Positions 7,586-16,062 of a stretch of DNA of 32,983 nt are shown here, piece after piece. The translations under genes and the position numbers were made by a program. How positions within the stretch are numbered: position 1 is the first letter of the stretch; each line of letters opens with the position of its first letter. The stretch is from a virus: IMG/VR virus record IMGVR_UViG_3300030333_001444, positions 787 to 33,769 of that record, one strand, 5' to 3'. The notes below the pieces were generated by a model. That model was not told the origin of the DNA. It saw only the letters and a list, made by a program, of their open reading frames with translations, and ran no database searches.

Positions 7586-7860
7586 GTCAACAAGTAGAAA
7601 AGAAAGCAGGGTACAAGAGTACTGAGTTCTGGATGAGTCTAGCCGCAGTAGCCGTAGGCGCTGTCGCAAGCACTGGCATGGTGGAGGACAATGAGTTTGC
7701 GGCTAAGATCGTAGGCTTAATAACCGCCACTTTGGTAGCACTGGGATACACTGGTTCTCGGCTGACTCTGAAGAAACATGCACTAGATGCACAAGTTCAG
7801 ATAAATGCTGGAAATAATAACAGTAATACTGAAGGAGATACTAAAGCTCCTGCTGAATGA
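7582..7860 (+). CDS. Small two-helix membrane protein, holin candidate
   Basis: 92 aa. After a short charged start (MSQQVEKKAGYKSTEFW), two hydrophobic stretches follow at about residues 17-32 (WMSLAAVAVGAVASTG) and 42-56 (KIVGLITATLVALGY). They are joined by a short acidic loop, and a hydrophilic Asn-rich tail follows. Short length, two helices and a polar C-terminus fit small phage holins, which open the inner membrane at lysis. The gene overlaps both neighbours by ATGA junctions and is paired with a lipoprotein gene. T7 has its holin (gp17.5) elsewhere, and this window has a second candidate near 32223. A superinfection-exclusion or other membrane role is possible. Confidence 0.65.
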   Translation: MSQQVEKKAGYKSTEFWMSLAAVAVGAVASTGMVEDNEFAAKIVGLITATLVALGYTGSRLTLKKHALDAQVQINAGNNNSNTEGDTKAPAE

Positions 7861-8123
7861 TGCTGCGAAACCTGTCACGGCTACCGTTGCCCCTGCTGTT
7901 CCTCGCAAGTTGCGGGACGCTTGGGTTAACGGGATGCTTGACAAGTGGAAAAAAAGTAGTCTTCATTCACCCGAATGACAACTTGGTTCGCATAGGGCCG
8001 AATGTCAAAGGCCGTGTCTACGTCTGGGATGGAGATAAGTGGGAACTTAGTAGGAATAAGGTCTCACTACCAGAAGGATGGATGGCAGGGCCACTGAATT
8101 TACCCGAAGGGGAAGCTGAATAG
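7857..8123 (+). CDS. Small lipoprotein, possibly lysis- or exclusion-related
   Basis: 88 aa (87 if the second ATG at 7860 is used). A signal peptide with basic start (LRNLSR), hydrophobic core (LPLPLLFL) and lipobox LASC (residues 16-19) predicts lipidation at C19; a second weaker box, LTGC, ends at C27. The remaining part is short and beta-like (RVYVWDGDKWELSRNKVSLP, then EGWMAGPL). Small phage proteins ending in a GxW...LPEGW-type motif often sit beside holin-like genes, though I cannot name the family. The start overlaps the two-helix protein's stop (ATGA), so the pair is coupled. It is not proline-rich like Rz1, and a separate spanin pair exists downstream. A role in lysis or in blocking superinfection are both open. 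Confidence 0.65.
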   Translation: MMLRNLSRLPLPLLFLASCGTLGLTGCLTSGKKVVFIHPNDNLVRIGPNVKGRVYVWDGDKWELSRNKVSLPEGWMAGPLNLPEGEAE

Positions 8124-8239
8124 CCCGTTACGACGGACAACTTGGAAGCAATCTGAGGGATTGTTAGTTAGTTAGACTGCAGTGAGTGCTGTGGTCATGG
8201 TTAAGTTGTTTAGTAACATAATAAAAGAAAGGTTATACA
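8124..8239 (+). promoter_or_regulatory. 116-bp leader of the major capsid gene, longest non-coding stretch
   Basis: This is the only intergenic gap over 60 bp in the window and it precedes the gene expected to be expressed most. In T7 the strongest late promoter (phi10) lies at the same place, so a promoter here is likely by position. I do not recognise a T7-type promoter or a good sigma-70 pair: a CATAAT at 8217-8222 resembles a -10 box but has no convincing -35 box. Other visible elements are the short inverted repeat CCGT-TACG-ACGG, the run TTAGTTAGTTAG near 8164-8175, the palindrome ACTGCAGT and a ribosome site AAGAAAGG (8225-8232). Confidence 0.45.
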
Positions 8240-9457
8240 ATGGCGTTTTTAGATAACATCCACGGAGGAAGTGGAAACATACAGGGCCGCTTAGGTTCAG
8301 ACAAGTGGGGTTCAGATGTAGCAGGTCTTTTCCTGAAGAAATTCGCAGGAGAAGTCATGACTGTCTTTGATGAAAAGAACATCATGAAACCCCTTCACAC
8401 GATCCGCACGATCACTAAAGGTAAATCAGCGCAGTTTCCTGTAATCGGAACAGCGAATGCTGGGTATTACACTCCCGGCACGGATATCCTAAATATCACC
8501 GATGCGGGTTTAGGTGCTAATGGAGGGTTGAATTCGTTCAAGCAGACTGAAGTACTCATTAACATTGATAAAGTGTTGATGGCTTCTACCTTCATTTCAT
8601 CAATAGATGAGTTAGTATCTCACTTTGATGTACGCGCTCCCTACTCTCATCAACTTGGTGAGGCATTGGCTAACCAGTTTGACAAGAATGTCCTCGGCAT
8701 TGCTGTTAAAACTGGCGCTAAGACAGGAAATGACGGTGACAATGACGGTAACGGCCTTGTACCTTCAGACGAACTGATTGCTGATGTGACCAAACAGGGT
8801 TCTGTTGTTTACGCAGAACGTGCCAACAACGGCTCTAACGCTTATGCAAACCCTGCTGACACGGCCAACACTGCTTACGCAACCCCTGCTGATGTGGCTT
8901 ACGCTACTAATCAGAATGACGGTCGTGCGCTGCGTCAAAATCCAAAAGCTGCCTACATTCGTCGCGCTCTCTTTGAGTCTGCACGTTTGTTGGACGAGAA
9001 GGACGTTCCACAGTCTGATCGCTACTGCATCATGACACCTGCCATGTACTATGAGTTGATCAACAACTCGGCAGAGTCTGACGTGATCAAGAGTGTGATC
9101 AATAAGGACATCGGAGGTGAAGGTTCTATCGCTGCTGGTACGGTTACCCGTGTCGCTGGAATCACCATCTTGGTAAGCAACCACTTGCCTAGCACTGATC
9201 TCACCAGTACTGCTAATCAGTTCGGCACGACAGCCGCTAATGATTACAGGATAGACTGCACTGATCTGGCTGGCATCGTGTTCCAGAAGGGTGGCTTCGG
9301 TACATTGAAGTTGATGGACTTGACGATGGAGTCAGAGTACTTGATTCAACGTCAAGGTACGCTGATGGTATCCAAGTACAGCATGGGCCACGGGGCGCTT
9401 CGTCCTGAGTCTGTAGTTGTCTGGTCTGACGGTCGTCAAGACGAAGCCTCAGGCTAG
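8240..9457 (+). CDS. Major capsid protein (T7 gp10-like)
   Basis: 405 aa against 345 for T7 gp10A. HK97-fold shell protein. By eye it matches T7 gp10 at FLKKFAGEVMTVFDEKNIM, GKSAQFPVIGTANAGYYTPG, HFDVRAPYSHQLGEALANQ and SKYSMGHGALRPESVVV near the end. An extra central loop (about residues 197-224) holds an imperfect direct repeat of AYANPADTA/AYATPADVA. The ribosome site AAGAAAGG precedes ATG 8240. The stop is followed at once by the terminator, so there is no room for a long T7-like frameshift product (gp10B). Confidence 0.96.
   Translation: MAFLDNIHGGSGNIQGRLGSDKWGSDVAGLFLKKFAGEVMTVFDEKNIMKPLHTIRTITKGKSAQFPVIGTANAGYYTPGTDILNITDAGLGANGGLNSFKQTEVLINIDKVLMASTFISSIDELVSHFDVRAPYSHQLGEALANQFDKNVLGIAVKTGAKTGNDGDNDGNGLVPSDELIADVTKQGSVVYAERANNGSNAYANPADTANTAYATPADVAYATNQNDGRALRQNPKAAYIRRALFESARLLDEKDVPQSDRYCIMTPAMYYELINNSAESDVIKSVINKDIGGEGSIAAGTVTRVAGITILVSNHLPSTDLTSTANQFGTTAANDYRIDCTDLAGIVFQKGGFGTLKLMDLTMESEYLIQRQGTLMVSKYSMGHGALRPESVVVWSDGRQDEASG
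8840..8899 (+). repeat. Imperfect direct repeat in the capsid gene
   Basis: Two 27-nt units (8840-8866 and 8873-8899), separated by 6 nt, encode AYANPADTA and AYATPADVA; a partial third start (YAT) follows. They lie in a region with no clear T7 counterpart, probably an exposed loop between conserved shell elements. Confidence 0.7.
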
Positions 9458-9468
9458 TATAATTCACT

Positions 9469-9506
9469 GGGAACCCCTCTGAAATACGGGGGGTTCCCTT
9501 TTTTTT
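9469..9506 (+). terminator. Intrinsic terminator after the capsid gene (T-phi position)
   Basis: A perfect 9-bp GC-rich stem, GGGAACCCC (9469-9477) with GGGGTTCCC (9490-9498), encloses a 12-nt loop and is followed by eight T's (9499-9506). It lies 11 bp after the capsid stop and 6 bp before the tail tubular A start, exactly where T7 has its single T-phi terminator. In T7 this terminator is partly read through, so that capsid mRNA is abundant while tail genes are still transcribed; the same is expected here. Confidence 0.95.
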
Positions 9507-9512
9507 AACATC

Positions 9513-10319
9513 ATGGCATTCGGTGCAAATACAAGTAAGTTGGAGGCAGTCAATCAGATGCTGTCTACCATAGGTCAATCTCGTATCAACACACTGGCTT
9601 CCGCTGGCGAAGCTAACGATGCCCAAAAAATTCTTGAGGAGATTGACAAAGCAGTTCAGTCAGAAGGCTGGCACTTTAATCAGATACACGACGTAGAACT
9701 AGCTAAAGGGACAGTCAGTTTTACGCACTCAAACAGTGGGGCCAACATAACAACAACCACGCCACACTATTTATTTAAAAATGAGAAGCTGACTAACGGA
9801 GGTACAGACTTCACAGTAACTACAGTCACTTCCGACAAAGCCGCTACACTAAGTGGCAACCCTTCCGTAACTAAAAGTTTTTACGCTGAGAGAATCGGTG
9901 TTCCCACTGATGTCCTTGGTATTGATTTATCTATCTACAGCTACTCATCCATTGACCCTGTAGCTAGAGGCAAGTTTCTGTTTGATCGTAAAAGCAACAG
10001 CTACAAATTCACAGATGATGTAAAAGCCATCGTGACCTACTTGTTGCCTTTTGAAGTCACAGAAAATACAGGGGAAACTGCGTTGCCTGAATACGCTAGA
10101 AGGTACATAACCACAAAGGCTGCACGTGTGTTCGCACAGCGTCACGTAGGCGACCCTCAACTAGTTCAAATGGCTGCACTAGAAGAACGTGAGGCTAGAA
10201 TGAATTTAATCCACAGGGAATCAGAGAACGCAGACTACAGCATATTTAACAGTCCATTGTCTAACTACACTGTGTCAAGAGATGCTTCGTCTTCAATCTC
10301 TTACACTACTACAAGTTAG
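9513..10319 (+). CDS. Tail tubular protein A / gatekeeper (T7 gp11-like)
   Basis: 268 aa against 196 in T7. The N-terminus SKLEAVNQMLSTIGQSRIN (8-26), then DAQKILEEIDKAVQSEGWHF, is the family signature. The later EYARRYITTKAARVFAQRH also matches gp11. The protein forms the ring between portal and nozzle. The extra length lies in the middle (about residues 65-120), a Thr/Ser-rich beta-like stretch. The start is only 6 bp after the terminator T-run and has no clear Shine-Dalgarno site, so it depends on readthrough or an undetected promoter. Confidence 0.92.
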   Translation: MAFGANTSKLEAVNQMLSTIGQSRINTLASAGEANDAQKILEEIDKAVQSEGWHFNQIHDVELAKGTVSFTHSNSGANITTTTPHYLFKNEKLTNGGTDFTVTTVTSDKAATLSGNPSVTKSFYAERIGVPTDVLGIDLSIYSYSSIDPVARGKFLFDRKSNSYKFTDDVKAIVTYLLPFEVTENTGETALPEYARRYITTKAARVFAQRHVGDPQLVQMAALEEREARMNLIHRESENADYSIFNSPLSNYTVSRDASSSISYTTTS

Positions 10320-10321
10320 AC

Positions 10322-13300
10322 ATGCCGTTAATTAAGAATGCTGCAGCAACGCTAAACCAAGGGGTAAGTCAACAGACTGAATCCCAACGGTATCCTTCAC
10401 AGGCGTCTGAACAAATCAATGGCTACTCTTCTCACATAAAAGGGTTAGTCAAACGTCCTCCTACTAAGCACATAAGCGAGATAGGAGTCAACGCCACCAC
10501 AGGCACACAGAGTTTCATGCATCTCATGTACAGGGATGATGCTGAACAGTATGCTATTGTGGTCAACAAGGGTACAGAGACTAGGATTACCGGAGTTGAT
10601 CTAACCACAGCAAGAGATTGGGACGGGGCGGGTAACGCAGCTACAATCACAGGTTCACTCAAGTACACCAATGGCTCTGATCTTTTCACAGTAAATGATG
10701 CCGTCCAGTTTACCCGTGTTGAACTAGGTGACAGGTTTCCCACAGGCATAAAGGAGGGTGAGACATACTATGTCCACTCTGCTGGAGGCGACGGTACAAA
10801 CCGCTGGCTCATCCTGAAAACAACCACAGCTACTTCAACAGCTACCAATTACTTAACTCTGGGACACGTTGAGTTAACGTCAGTAGAACTAGGTTCTTCA
10901 ACAGCAGGTGATGAGTACAAAGCAGGGATGCTTATTGAATCTGTTCGCAATGCAGACGGGTCTTGGGTTGATGGCGTACTGACGGTTCGCTTCAGTTCAC
11001 CTAATTCAGGAACAGGACACTCGTTTTCCACTGGTGACTTCATCAACATTAAGAATTTACAAGGCACTGCAGCTTACATCTTAGGAGGACGTGAGTTAGT
11101 AGAGTTGAGCCAGCCTGCCAAAACAATGGGAGGCACAAACCTACGGTCTAATGAAACCTCTTTTAAGTTCTGGCTCAAGAAACCTAAAAGCATTTCAGCA
11201 GTTGCCACTAACTTTGGGTATCGCGTAGACGGTGACCAACTGCTTCAGATTGAAGATTATGCCAAGCGGTTTGAAGAAGGGGAATCAATCAGTGACTACA
11301 TTGATTTTTACTCTACTGCGACTACGTTTTCAGCAGATGGTAACGTACTGACAAAAGCATCAGGATCATTTGACGTCACCACACTTCCTGTAGGTAGCCT
11401 CATACGAGTAGGTAGCAACCCTAACAATCCAAGAGCCATAGTTACTGCTGTTTCTTCTACTGAAATAACATTAGCTGAAGGCATAGATGAGTTGTTTGAT
11501 AGCTTAGGGTCTGACGCCAATAATTCAGGAGACACGTTCACTGTATACTACTGGGCCAACCCCAAGAACACTTCAAAGTTCCGAAGCATTGGTCAGAACG
11601 ACTACAGGGAGACGAATGACTTTGCATATGTAGGTGATGACGGAGGAACCTGCAGTGCTACCAGTAGTTCTAAAGGCACTGGCCCTTATGTCACTGACCT
11701 TACATCAGGCACTACGTATCCCGTGGTTGCTGACAACACTTTTGGAAACCCATACAATTACTTACTTCAGGTCAACAACCCTGCAGATGAACTAAAGGCC
11801 AAAACAATCGGAGACTCTACGTTCATCGTAAACAAAACAAGAGAAGTACAAGCGAACGATTTCCCTGAACACATCCCAAATTACGAAGCATTCATCCGTG
11901 TCAAAACAGCAGACTACGGAAAGTACTACAGGATCAAAGTAGGTGCTGATGCTGTAGAGCGGACGTCTACTGCAGCTTCTGGAGAAACAGCCAAGGAAGC
12001 GTCAGTTCTTTTATATGGCAACAGCAGTACAGGAGCTAACGTGACTTCTCGTCCTGTCTGTAAGGTACGTGCTAAGAAAAAGGGAGGCCACTTCAATAGC
12101 TACCAGATTAGGCTGATGCAAAACTGGGCCTACGAAAGAGACCCTATTGAGGTTTTTACCGCTGATGGAGTCTTGGCCTCTTCCCAAGCTAGTCTCGGTA
12201 ATTCATACAAAGACATACTGGCAGGAGACGTCACAACATCAGGAGGTAAGTACCTAGAGAGTTCCAAACAAGACTTACGTAAAATACAAGCAGGTCTCCA
12301 GCTTGACGACACACAGAATGTAGAAGGAGACATAAGAACAGTAACTCAAGACCTTGACACAAAGTTCGTAGCACTACACTACAGCACTTCAGGTACAGGT
12401 CAGATTTTTATATGGGTTAACTTCTACTGGGCGCAGAATAACAGCAAGGTGACTGACAACTTGACCACTGTAGGTCACGTCAAGAATGCATTTGCAGAAG
12501 CGGCAGGTCAGTTAAGTGAAGAGTGGGAAATAGTACTTTGTGATGACACAGGCAAAGCTGCTGATGAAGCTGGATTCAACAGCGGAACAGTGTCCCAAGA
12601 AAGCTGGTACTTTTTAGATTCAGAACTAGGTTACACAGTGAGTCCAGACATCGCTGTAAATCGTGAAGAGTACGGGGACACTGAAAAGTATGAACACAAC
12701 GGAAAAGAGTACAGAATAGGACTTGATTATATTGTCAGGAGTTTCGGTATGTCGCTAGATGCTTGGGGAGGCCGCGACAAAGAGTACGTTAACCAAGGAC
12801 TTCAGTCGCCTTCTACACCTATTGCACGTTTAAACAGAGGACGTTCATTCACATCTGGAGGTGCAGGCACAGCTACACAAACCCGAATAAGTGGAGCCAA
12901 TAACAAAGTGTTTGATGGTGAGTTCTTTTACAAAACCCCAGTGTGGACAGGAAAGGATGAAGATCAAAAAGCAATAGGAACTGAAAGAATTGCAGAAGTT
13001 CTAGGAAGCAACGCTTTGATTATAGAAGGCAACTACCATGTACAAGGAGGTACAGGCAAGTTGTCACGTGCAGACGGAAGAACACTTCAAGATGATCAAG
13101 AAGTGTACAACGCCAGCCACAAGGAAGAAGCCATTGGACTGACGTTTAATCGGGCTGCTGTTACTGTAAACCAAATTTCAGGGTCAGGGATACCTACAAC
13201 CACTCTCAACACGCAGTTCTCCCAAGACCTTAACAAGGATAAGTTTCTTACCAAGTTCAGCAGTACTACAGGACAGACCTTAAAGAACCTGACGTGGGAG

Positions 13301-15052
13301 GTAACTCAATTAGGAAATGTCATTGCCATCAGGAATGCACAAAGAGTTCCTTTTGAAATACAAGTGTCTGATGACTTAGGCGGCGATGGCTTGGACTTAA
13401 CTTACTTTGAGGTCAGTGAAGAAGAAGAACTACCTTCAATATGCAGGCATGGCCATGTAGTTCGTGTCATTGGTCACGCACGTGAACAGGCTGACGATTA
13501 CTACTTACAATTTGTAGCTGACAAAGCTGACTCATCACAACTTCGGCATGGAAGGTGGGAAGAGTGTGTAGGCTTTGACACAGCAAAAGGCGTCGTAAGT
13601 GAAACCCTCCCCGTCATGTTGCAGAGAAACTTTAAGTCTGACGGGTCTAAAGAGTTTCGTTTGAAACACTGCAGTTGGAACAACCGCATAGCAGGAGACA
13701 AGTACACCAACCCTACTCCTTCTTTTGTAGGTAGCTTTATTAATGACATCTTCCTGTTTAAAAACAGACTAGGATTCCTCGCAGGCGAGAGTGTTATCCT
13801 TAGTGAAGCTGGTGAGTACTTTAACTTCTTCAGGAACACGGTTGCTTCCTTTCTGGATTCAGCACCGATTGATGTATCACTGTCGTCTGAAAAAGTATCT
13901 ACACTGCATTCAGCATTGACCTACGCTGACCGCTTGATTCTGTTCAGCAGGAGCCAACAGTTTTCACTGCAGGGGTCACAGTACTTATCTCCTAAGACCG
14001 TAAATGTCACACCCACTACTGACTTCCTAAACACAGGAGTGAAGCCAGTGTTGTCAGGTAACTCTGTGTTCTTTGCATTCCCTCGTACCAACTTCGGAGG
14101 AGTTGCTGAATACTTCCTGTCCAAGGAACAACTGGATAGCTTAGAAGCACAGGACATCACGGCACACGTTCCTAAGTACATCAAAGGTAACGTCATTAAG
14201 ATGACTACCTGTTCTTCTGAAAATGTCATGGCAGTGCTGACTGATGACACAGGATCAGGGAAAATCTACGTCTACAAGTACTTTACCAATAACGGTCAGA
14301 AGGTGCAGTCAGCTTGGTTCACGTACACCACAGGTGATTCTAATTCACAGATTCTCAGCATAGAATTTATTAAAAATATCCTGTACCTGATAATCAAAAG
14401 AGGAGGCACGGTGTACATTGAGAAGCTGACCTTTGAAGATGATCAGGTTGACACAGGAATGGACTATGAAGTCTTGCTGGATCGCAGGTTGTCCAAGAGC
14501 CAACTAACTGCAGGACTGACAGCCAACACAGTTACCCTGCCTTACAATGTCACCGCCAACACAAGGCTAGTGACGACAGACTCTAAACCATTCACCAGTT
14601 CAACCACAGGTAACAAAACATTTACTGTGGCTGATCTCACCTTGAATGACAATTCTGTTGATTTCTTTGTAGGAGAATTGTATGACTTTGAGTACACGAT
14701 GAGTCGTCCCTACCTGAAAAGCGACAGAGTCACCGAGTCAGGACGCTACCAGATACAAAGAGGAATCATAGAGTACGCCAACGCTAGATCATTTGAAGTT
14801 GACGTCATTCACAATCCTAACATGAGTAGCCCCAACAAGGTTACTGTGACTAACACCTACGCAAACGATGCCTTACATTCGTTACTGACAGGTAGTGCGG
14901 ATTTACAAGATGGGCAGTACAAGTTTGGCGTACAAGAAAAACACGACAAGCTGCAGATAAAACTAAAGAACGGGACACCGTACCCGTCTGATTTTCTCAG
15001 CATAGATTACGAAGCAGTTGCTTATGGCAGAGGAACACGATGGAGAGGTTAA
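10322..15052 (+). CDS. Tail tubular protein B / nozzle (T7 gp12-like), about twice T7 length
   Basis: 1576 aa against 794 in T7. The start matches gp12 (NQGVSQQTESQRYPSQASEQ; RPPTKHI). The block IGDSTFIVNKTREVQAND (about 494-511) matches T7 VADYTFIVNR. From about residue 1040 to the end the match is nearly collinear: VRVIGHAREQADDYYLQF, FVGSFINDIFLFKNRLGFLA, GESVILSEAGEYFNFF, APIDVSLSS and DITAHVPKYI. The extra length is concentrated in two places, about residues 95-490 and 545-1040, rich in Ser/Thr/Gly and probably beta-structured. In the family this protein forms the hexameric nozzle where fibres attach and the channel closes. The frame is unbroken. It overlaps the next gene by 29 nt. Confidence 0.94.
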   Translation: MPLIKNAAATLNQGVSQQTESQRYPSQASEQINGYSSHIKGLVKRPPTKHISEIGVNATTGTQSFMHLMYRDDAEQYAIVVNKGTETRITGVDLTTARDWDGAGNAATITGSLKYTNGSDLFTVNDAVQFTRVELGDRFPTGIKEGETYYVHSAGGDGTNRWLILKTTTATSTATNYLTLGHVELTSVELGSSTAGDEYKAGMLIESVRNADGSWVDGVLTVRFSSPNSGTGHSFSTGDFINIKNLQGTAAYILGGRELVELSQPAKTMGGTNLRSNETSFKFWLKKPKSISAVATNFGYRVDGDQLLQIEDYAKRFEEGESISDYIDFYSTATTFSADGNVLTKASGSFDVTTLPVGSLIRVGSNPNNPRAIVTAVSSTEITLAEGIDELFDSLGSDANNSGDTFTVYYWANPKNTSKFRSIGQNDYRETNDFAYVGDDGGTCSATSSSKGTGPYVTDLTSGTTYPVVADNTFGNPYNYLLQVNNPADELKAKTIGDSTFIVNKTREVQANDFPEHIPNYEAFIRVKTADYGKYYRIKVGADAVERTSTAASGETAKEASVLLYGNSSTGANVTSRPVCKVRAKKKGGHFNSYQIRLMQNWAYERDPIEVFTADGVLASSQASLGNSYKDILAGDVTTSGGKYLESSKQDLRKIQAGLQLDDTQNVEGDIRTVTQDLDTKFVALHYSTSGTGQIFIWVNFYWAQNNSKVTDNLTTVGHVKNAFAEAAGQLSEEWEIVLCDDTGKAADEAGFNSGTVSQESWYFLDSELGYTVSPDIAVNREEYGDTEKYEHNGKEYRIGLDYIVRSFGMSLDAWGGRDKEYVNQGLQSPSTPIARLNRGRSFTSGGAGTATQTRISGANNKVFDGEFFYKTPVWTGKDEDQKAIGTERIAEVLGSNALIIEGNYHVQGGTGKLSRADGRTLQDDQEVYNASHKEEAIGLTFNRAAVTVNQISGSGIPTTTLNTQFSQDLNKDKFLTKFSSTTGQTLKNLTWEVTQLGNVIAIRNAQRVPFEIQVSDDLGGDGLDLTYFEVSEEEELPSICRHGHVVRVIGHAREQADDYYLQFVADKADSSQLRHGRWEECVGFDTAKGVVSETLPVMLQRNFKSDGSKEFRLKHCSWNNRIAGDKYTNPTPSFVGSFINDIFLFKNRLGFLAGESVILSEAGEYFNFFRNTVASFLDSAPIDVSLSSEKVSTLHSALTYADRLILFSRSQQFSLQGSQYLSPKTVNVTPTTDFLNTGVKPVLSGNSVFFAFPRTNFGGVAEYFLSKEQLDSLEAQDITAHVPKYIKGNVIKMTTCSSENVMAVLTDDTGSGKIYVYKYFTNNGQKVQSAWFTYTTGDSNSQILSIEFIKNILYLIIKRGGTVYIEKLTFEDDQVDTGMDYEVLLDRRLSKSQLTAGLTANTVTLPYNVTANTRLVTTDSKPFTSSTTGNKTFTVADLTLNDNSVDFFVGELYDFEYTMSRPYLKSDRVTESGRYQIQRGIIEYANARSFEVDVIHNPNMSSPNKVTVTNTYANDALHSLLTGSADLQDGQYKFGVQEKHDKLQIKLKNGTPYPSDFLSIDYEAVAYGRGTRWRG

Positions 15053-15521
15053 GAGTTACAAGGAATTAAATGTTAGACCCTCACGAATACTGGATGCAAG
15101 ACGAGTTGCTAGAAACCTGCGACCCGCTGATAGACGTGAAATCGCTGCGTTCACAAGGGAGTCTGCTGTACGAGTGCTTGGAGATGGCATCCTCTCCTCA
15201 AGTCCTTGCTACACCATTACGTTATCTGACGGAAGACCAATCGGAATCTTCGGTACACGTGAGTCTGACCATCCCGAAAGCGCTCTTGTCTGGCTCCTCG
15301 GGACTAACGATCTCGTTACCCACTCTAGAACTTTCCTCCGATTCTCAAGACACTTTTTAGAACAGTTTCATGAAAAATATAGGCTATTGTACAATGTCAT
15401 TGACGCACGTAACACAGTTCATCTTAGATGGCTGGAGTGGCTTGGCTTTGACTTTGTGCAAGAGATTCCCAAGTACGGAGTAGAACAACGAAAATTCATA
15501 TTATTTAGAAAGTATGTGTAA
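15024..15521 (+). CDS. Internal virion protein A (T7 gp13-like, GNAT-like fold)
   Basis: 165 aa from ATG 15024; a TTG at 15018 in the same frame is an alternative, and there is no later reasonable start. Matches T7 gp13 (138 aa) in RHFLEQFHEKYRLLYNVID and the closing NTVHLRWLEWLGFDFVQEI, and in the core beta segment (TITLSDGRPIGIFG). The shape resembles GNAT acetyltransferases, but no enzymatic activity is expected in this family; in T7 gp13 is needed for the internal core or for infectivity. The Shine-Dalgarno site is weak. The start lies 29 nt inside the tail tubular B gene, and the end overlaps the next gene by 8 nt. Confidence 0.85.
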   Translation: MAEEHDGEVKSYKELNVRPSRILDARRVARNLRPADRREIAAFTRESAVRVLGDGILSSSPCYTITLSDGRPIGIFGTRESDHPESALVWLLGTNDLVTHSRTFLRFSRHFLEQFHEKYRLLYNVIDARNTVHLRWLEWLGFDFVQEIPKYGVEQRKFILFRKYV

Positions 15522-16056
15522 TCCAGCAGCAGTCTTTGCATCGTCAGTAGCCGTATCAGGTGCAAAAGCATACACAGGTTATCAGTCAGCCAAGGCTAAC
15601 GCTAAAGCTACTGAAGATTATCAAGGCCGTGTCGGTGAATCTATGGTTAACCAGCACAAACTTAACCTCAGTAACTCGCTGGCTAATCAGAATGCTGACA
15701 ACCTACGCGCTAGTAGAGATCGCAGTGCAATCATTAAGCGTGCATCTCAAGCGCAGTCACTTGCACGTACGTCAATGCTAGAAAGCGGAGTCTCAGGCAA
15801 CACATACGATGCTGTCATTGCAGACTACGATGCCAAGGAGGCTGAATTGCTTCACGCTGCGTCTTTGAATGAAGACCTAGCTGCTAACAGATACCGAAGA
15901 GAACGTGAAATGGCACGGGAAGCTACCAAAGCACGTCTTGTGTCTAACTACAGACCTATTAACCAGCCAAGTGTGGGTGCTGCTGTTTTGGAATTTGCAG
16001 GAGATTCACTGCAAGCAGCAGGCAGCTATTACGCAGCTACAGCAGACAAACCTTAA
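15514..16056 (+). CDS. Internal virion protein B (T7 gp14-like)
   Basis: 180 aa against 196 in T7. It begins MCNPAAVFASSVAVSGAKAY, like T7 gp14 (MCWAAAIPIAISGAQAI), with a short hydrophobic start that is thought to help insertion into the outer membrane. The rest is helical and Ala/Arg-rich (RASQAQSLARTSMLESGVSG; ANRYRREREMAREATKAR). In T7 gp14 leaves the head first during ejection and forms the outer-membrane pore of the ejectosome. It follows the gp13-like gene with overlap. Confidence 0.88.
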   Translation: MCNPAAVFASSVAVSGAKAYTGYQSAKANAKATEDYQGRVGESMVNQHKLNLSNSLANQNADNLRASRDRSAIIKRASQAQSLARTSMLESGVSGNTYDAVIADYDAKEAELLHAASLNEDLAANRYRREREMAREATKARLVSNYRPINQPSVGAAVLEFAGDSLQAAGSYYAATADKP

Positions 16057-16062
16057 TAAGAA

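Noticed and set aside
8217-8222. CATAAT as a host-type -10 box
   Set aside because: No acceptable -35 box at 16-18 bp upstream.
8765-9184. 139-aa antisense frame inside the capsid gene
   Set aside because: Shadow of a highly biased coding frame; all credible genes are on the + strand.
9440-9470. T7-like frameshift making a longer minor capsid protein
   Set aside because: The terminator begins 11 bp after the stop, leaving no room for a useful extension, and no slippery site is evident at the end.
15070-15360. 96-aa frame overlapping the gp13-like gene
   Set aside because: It has a good ribosome site, but the protein resembles nothing, and the other frame clearly matches gp13.
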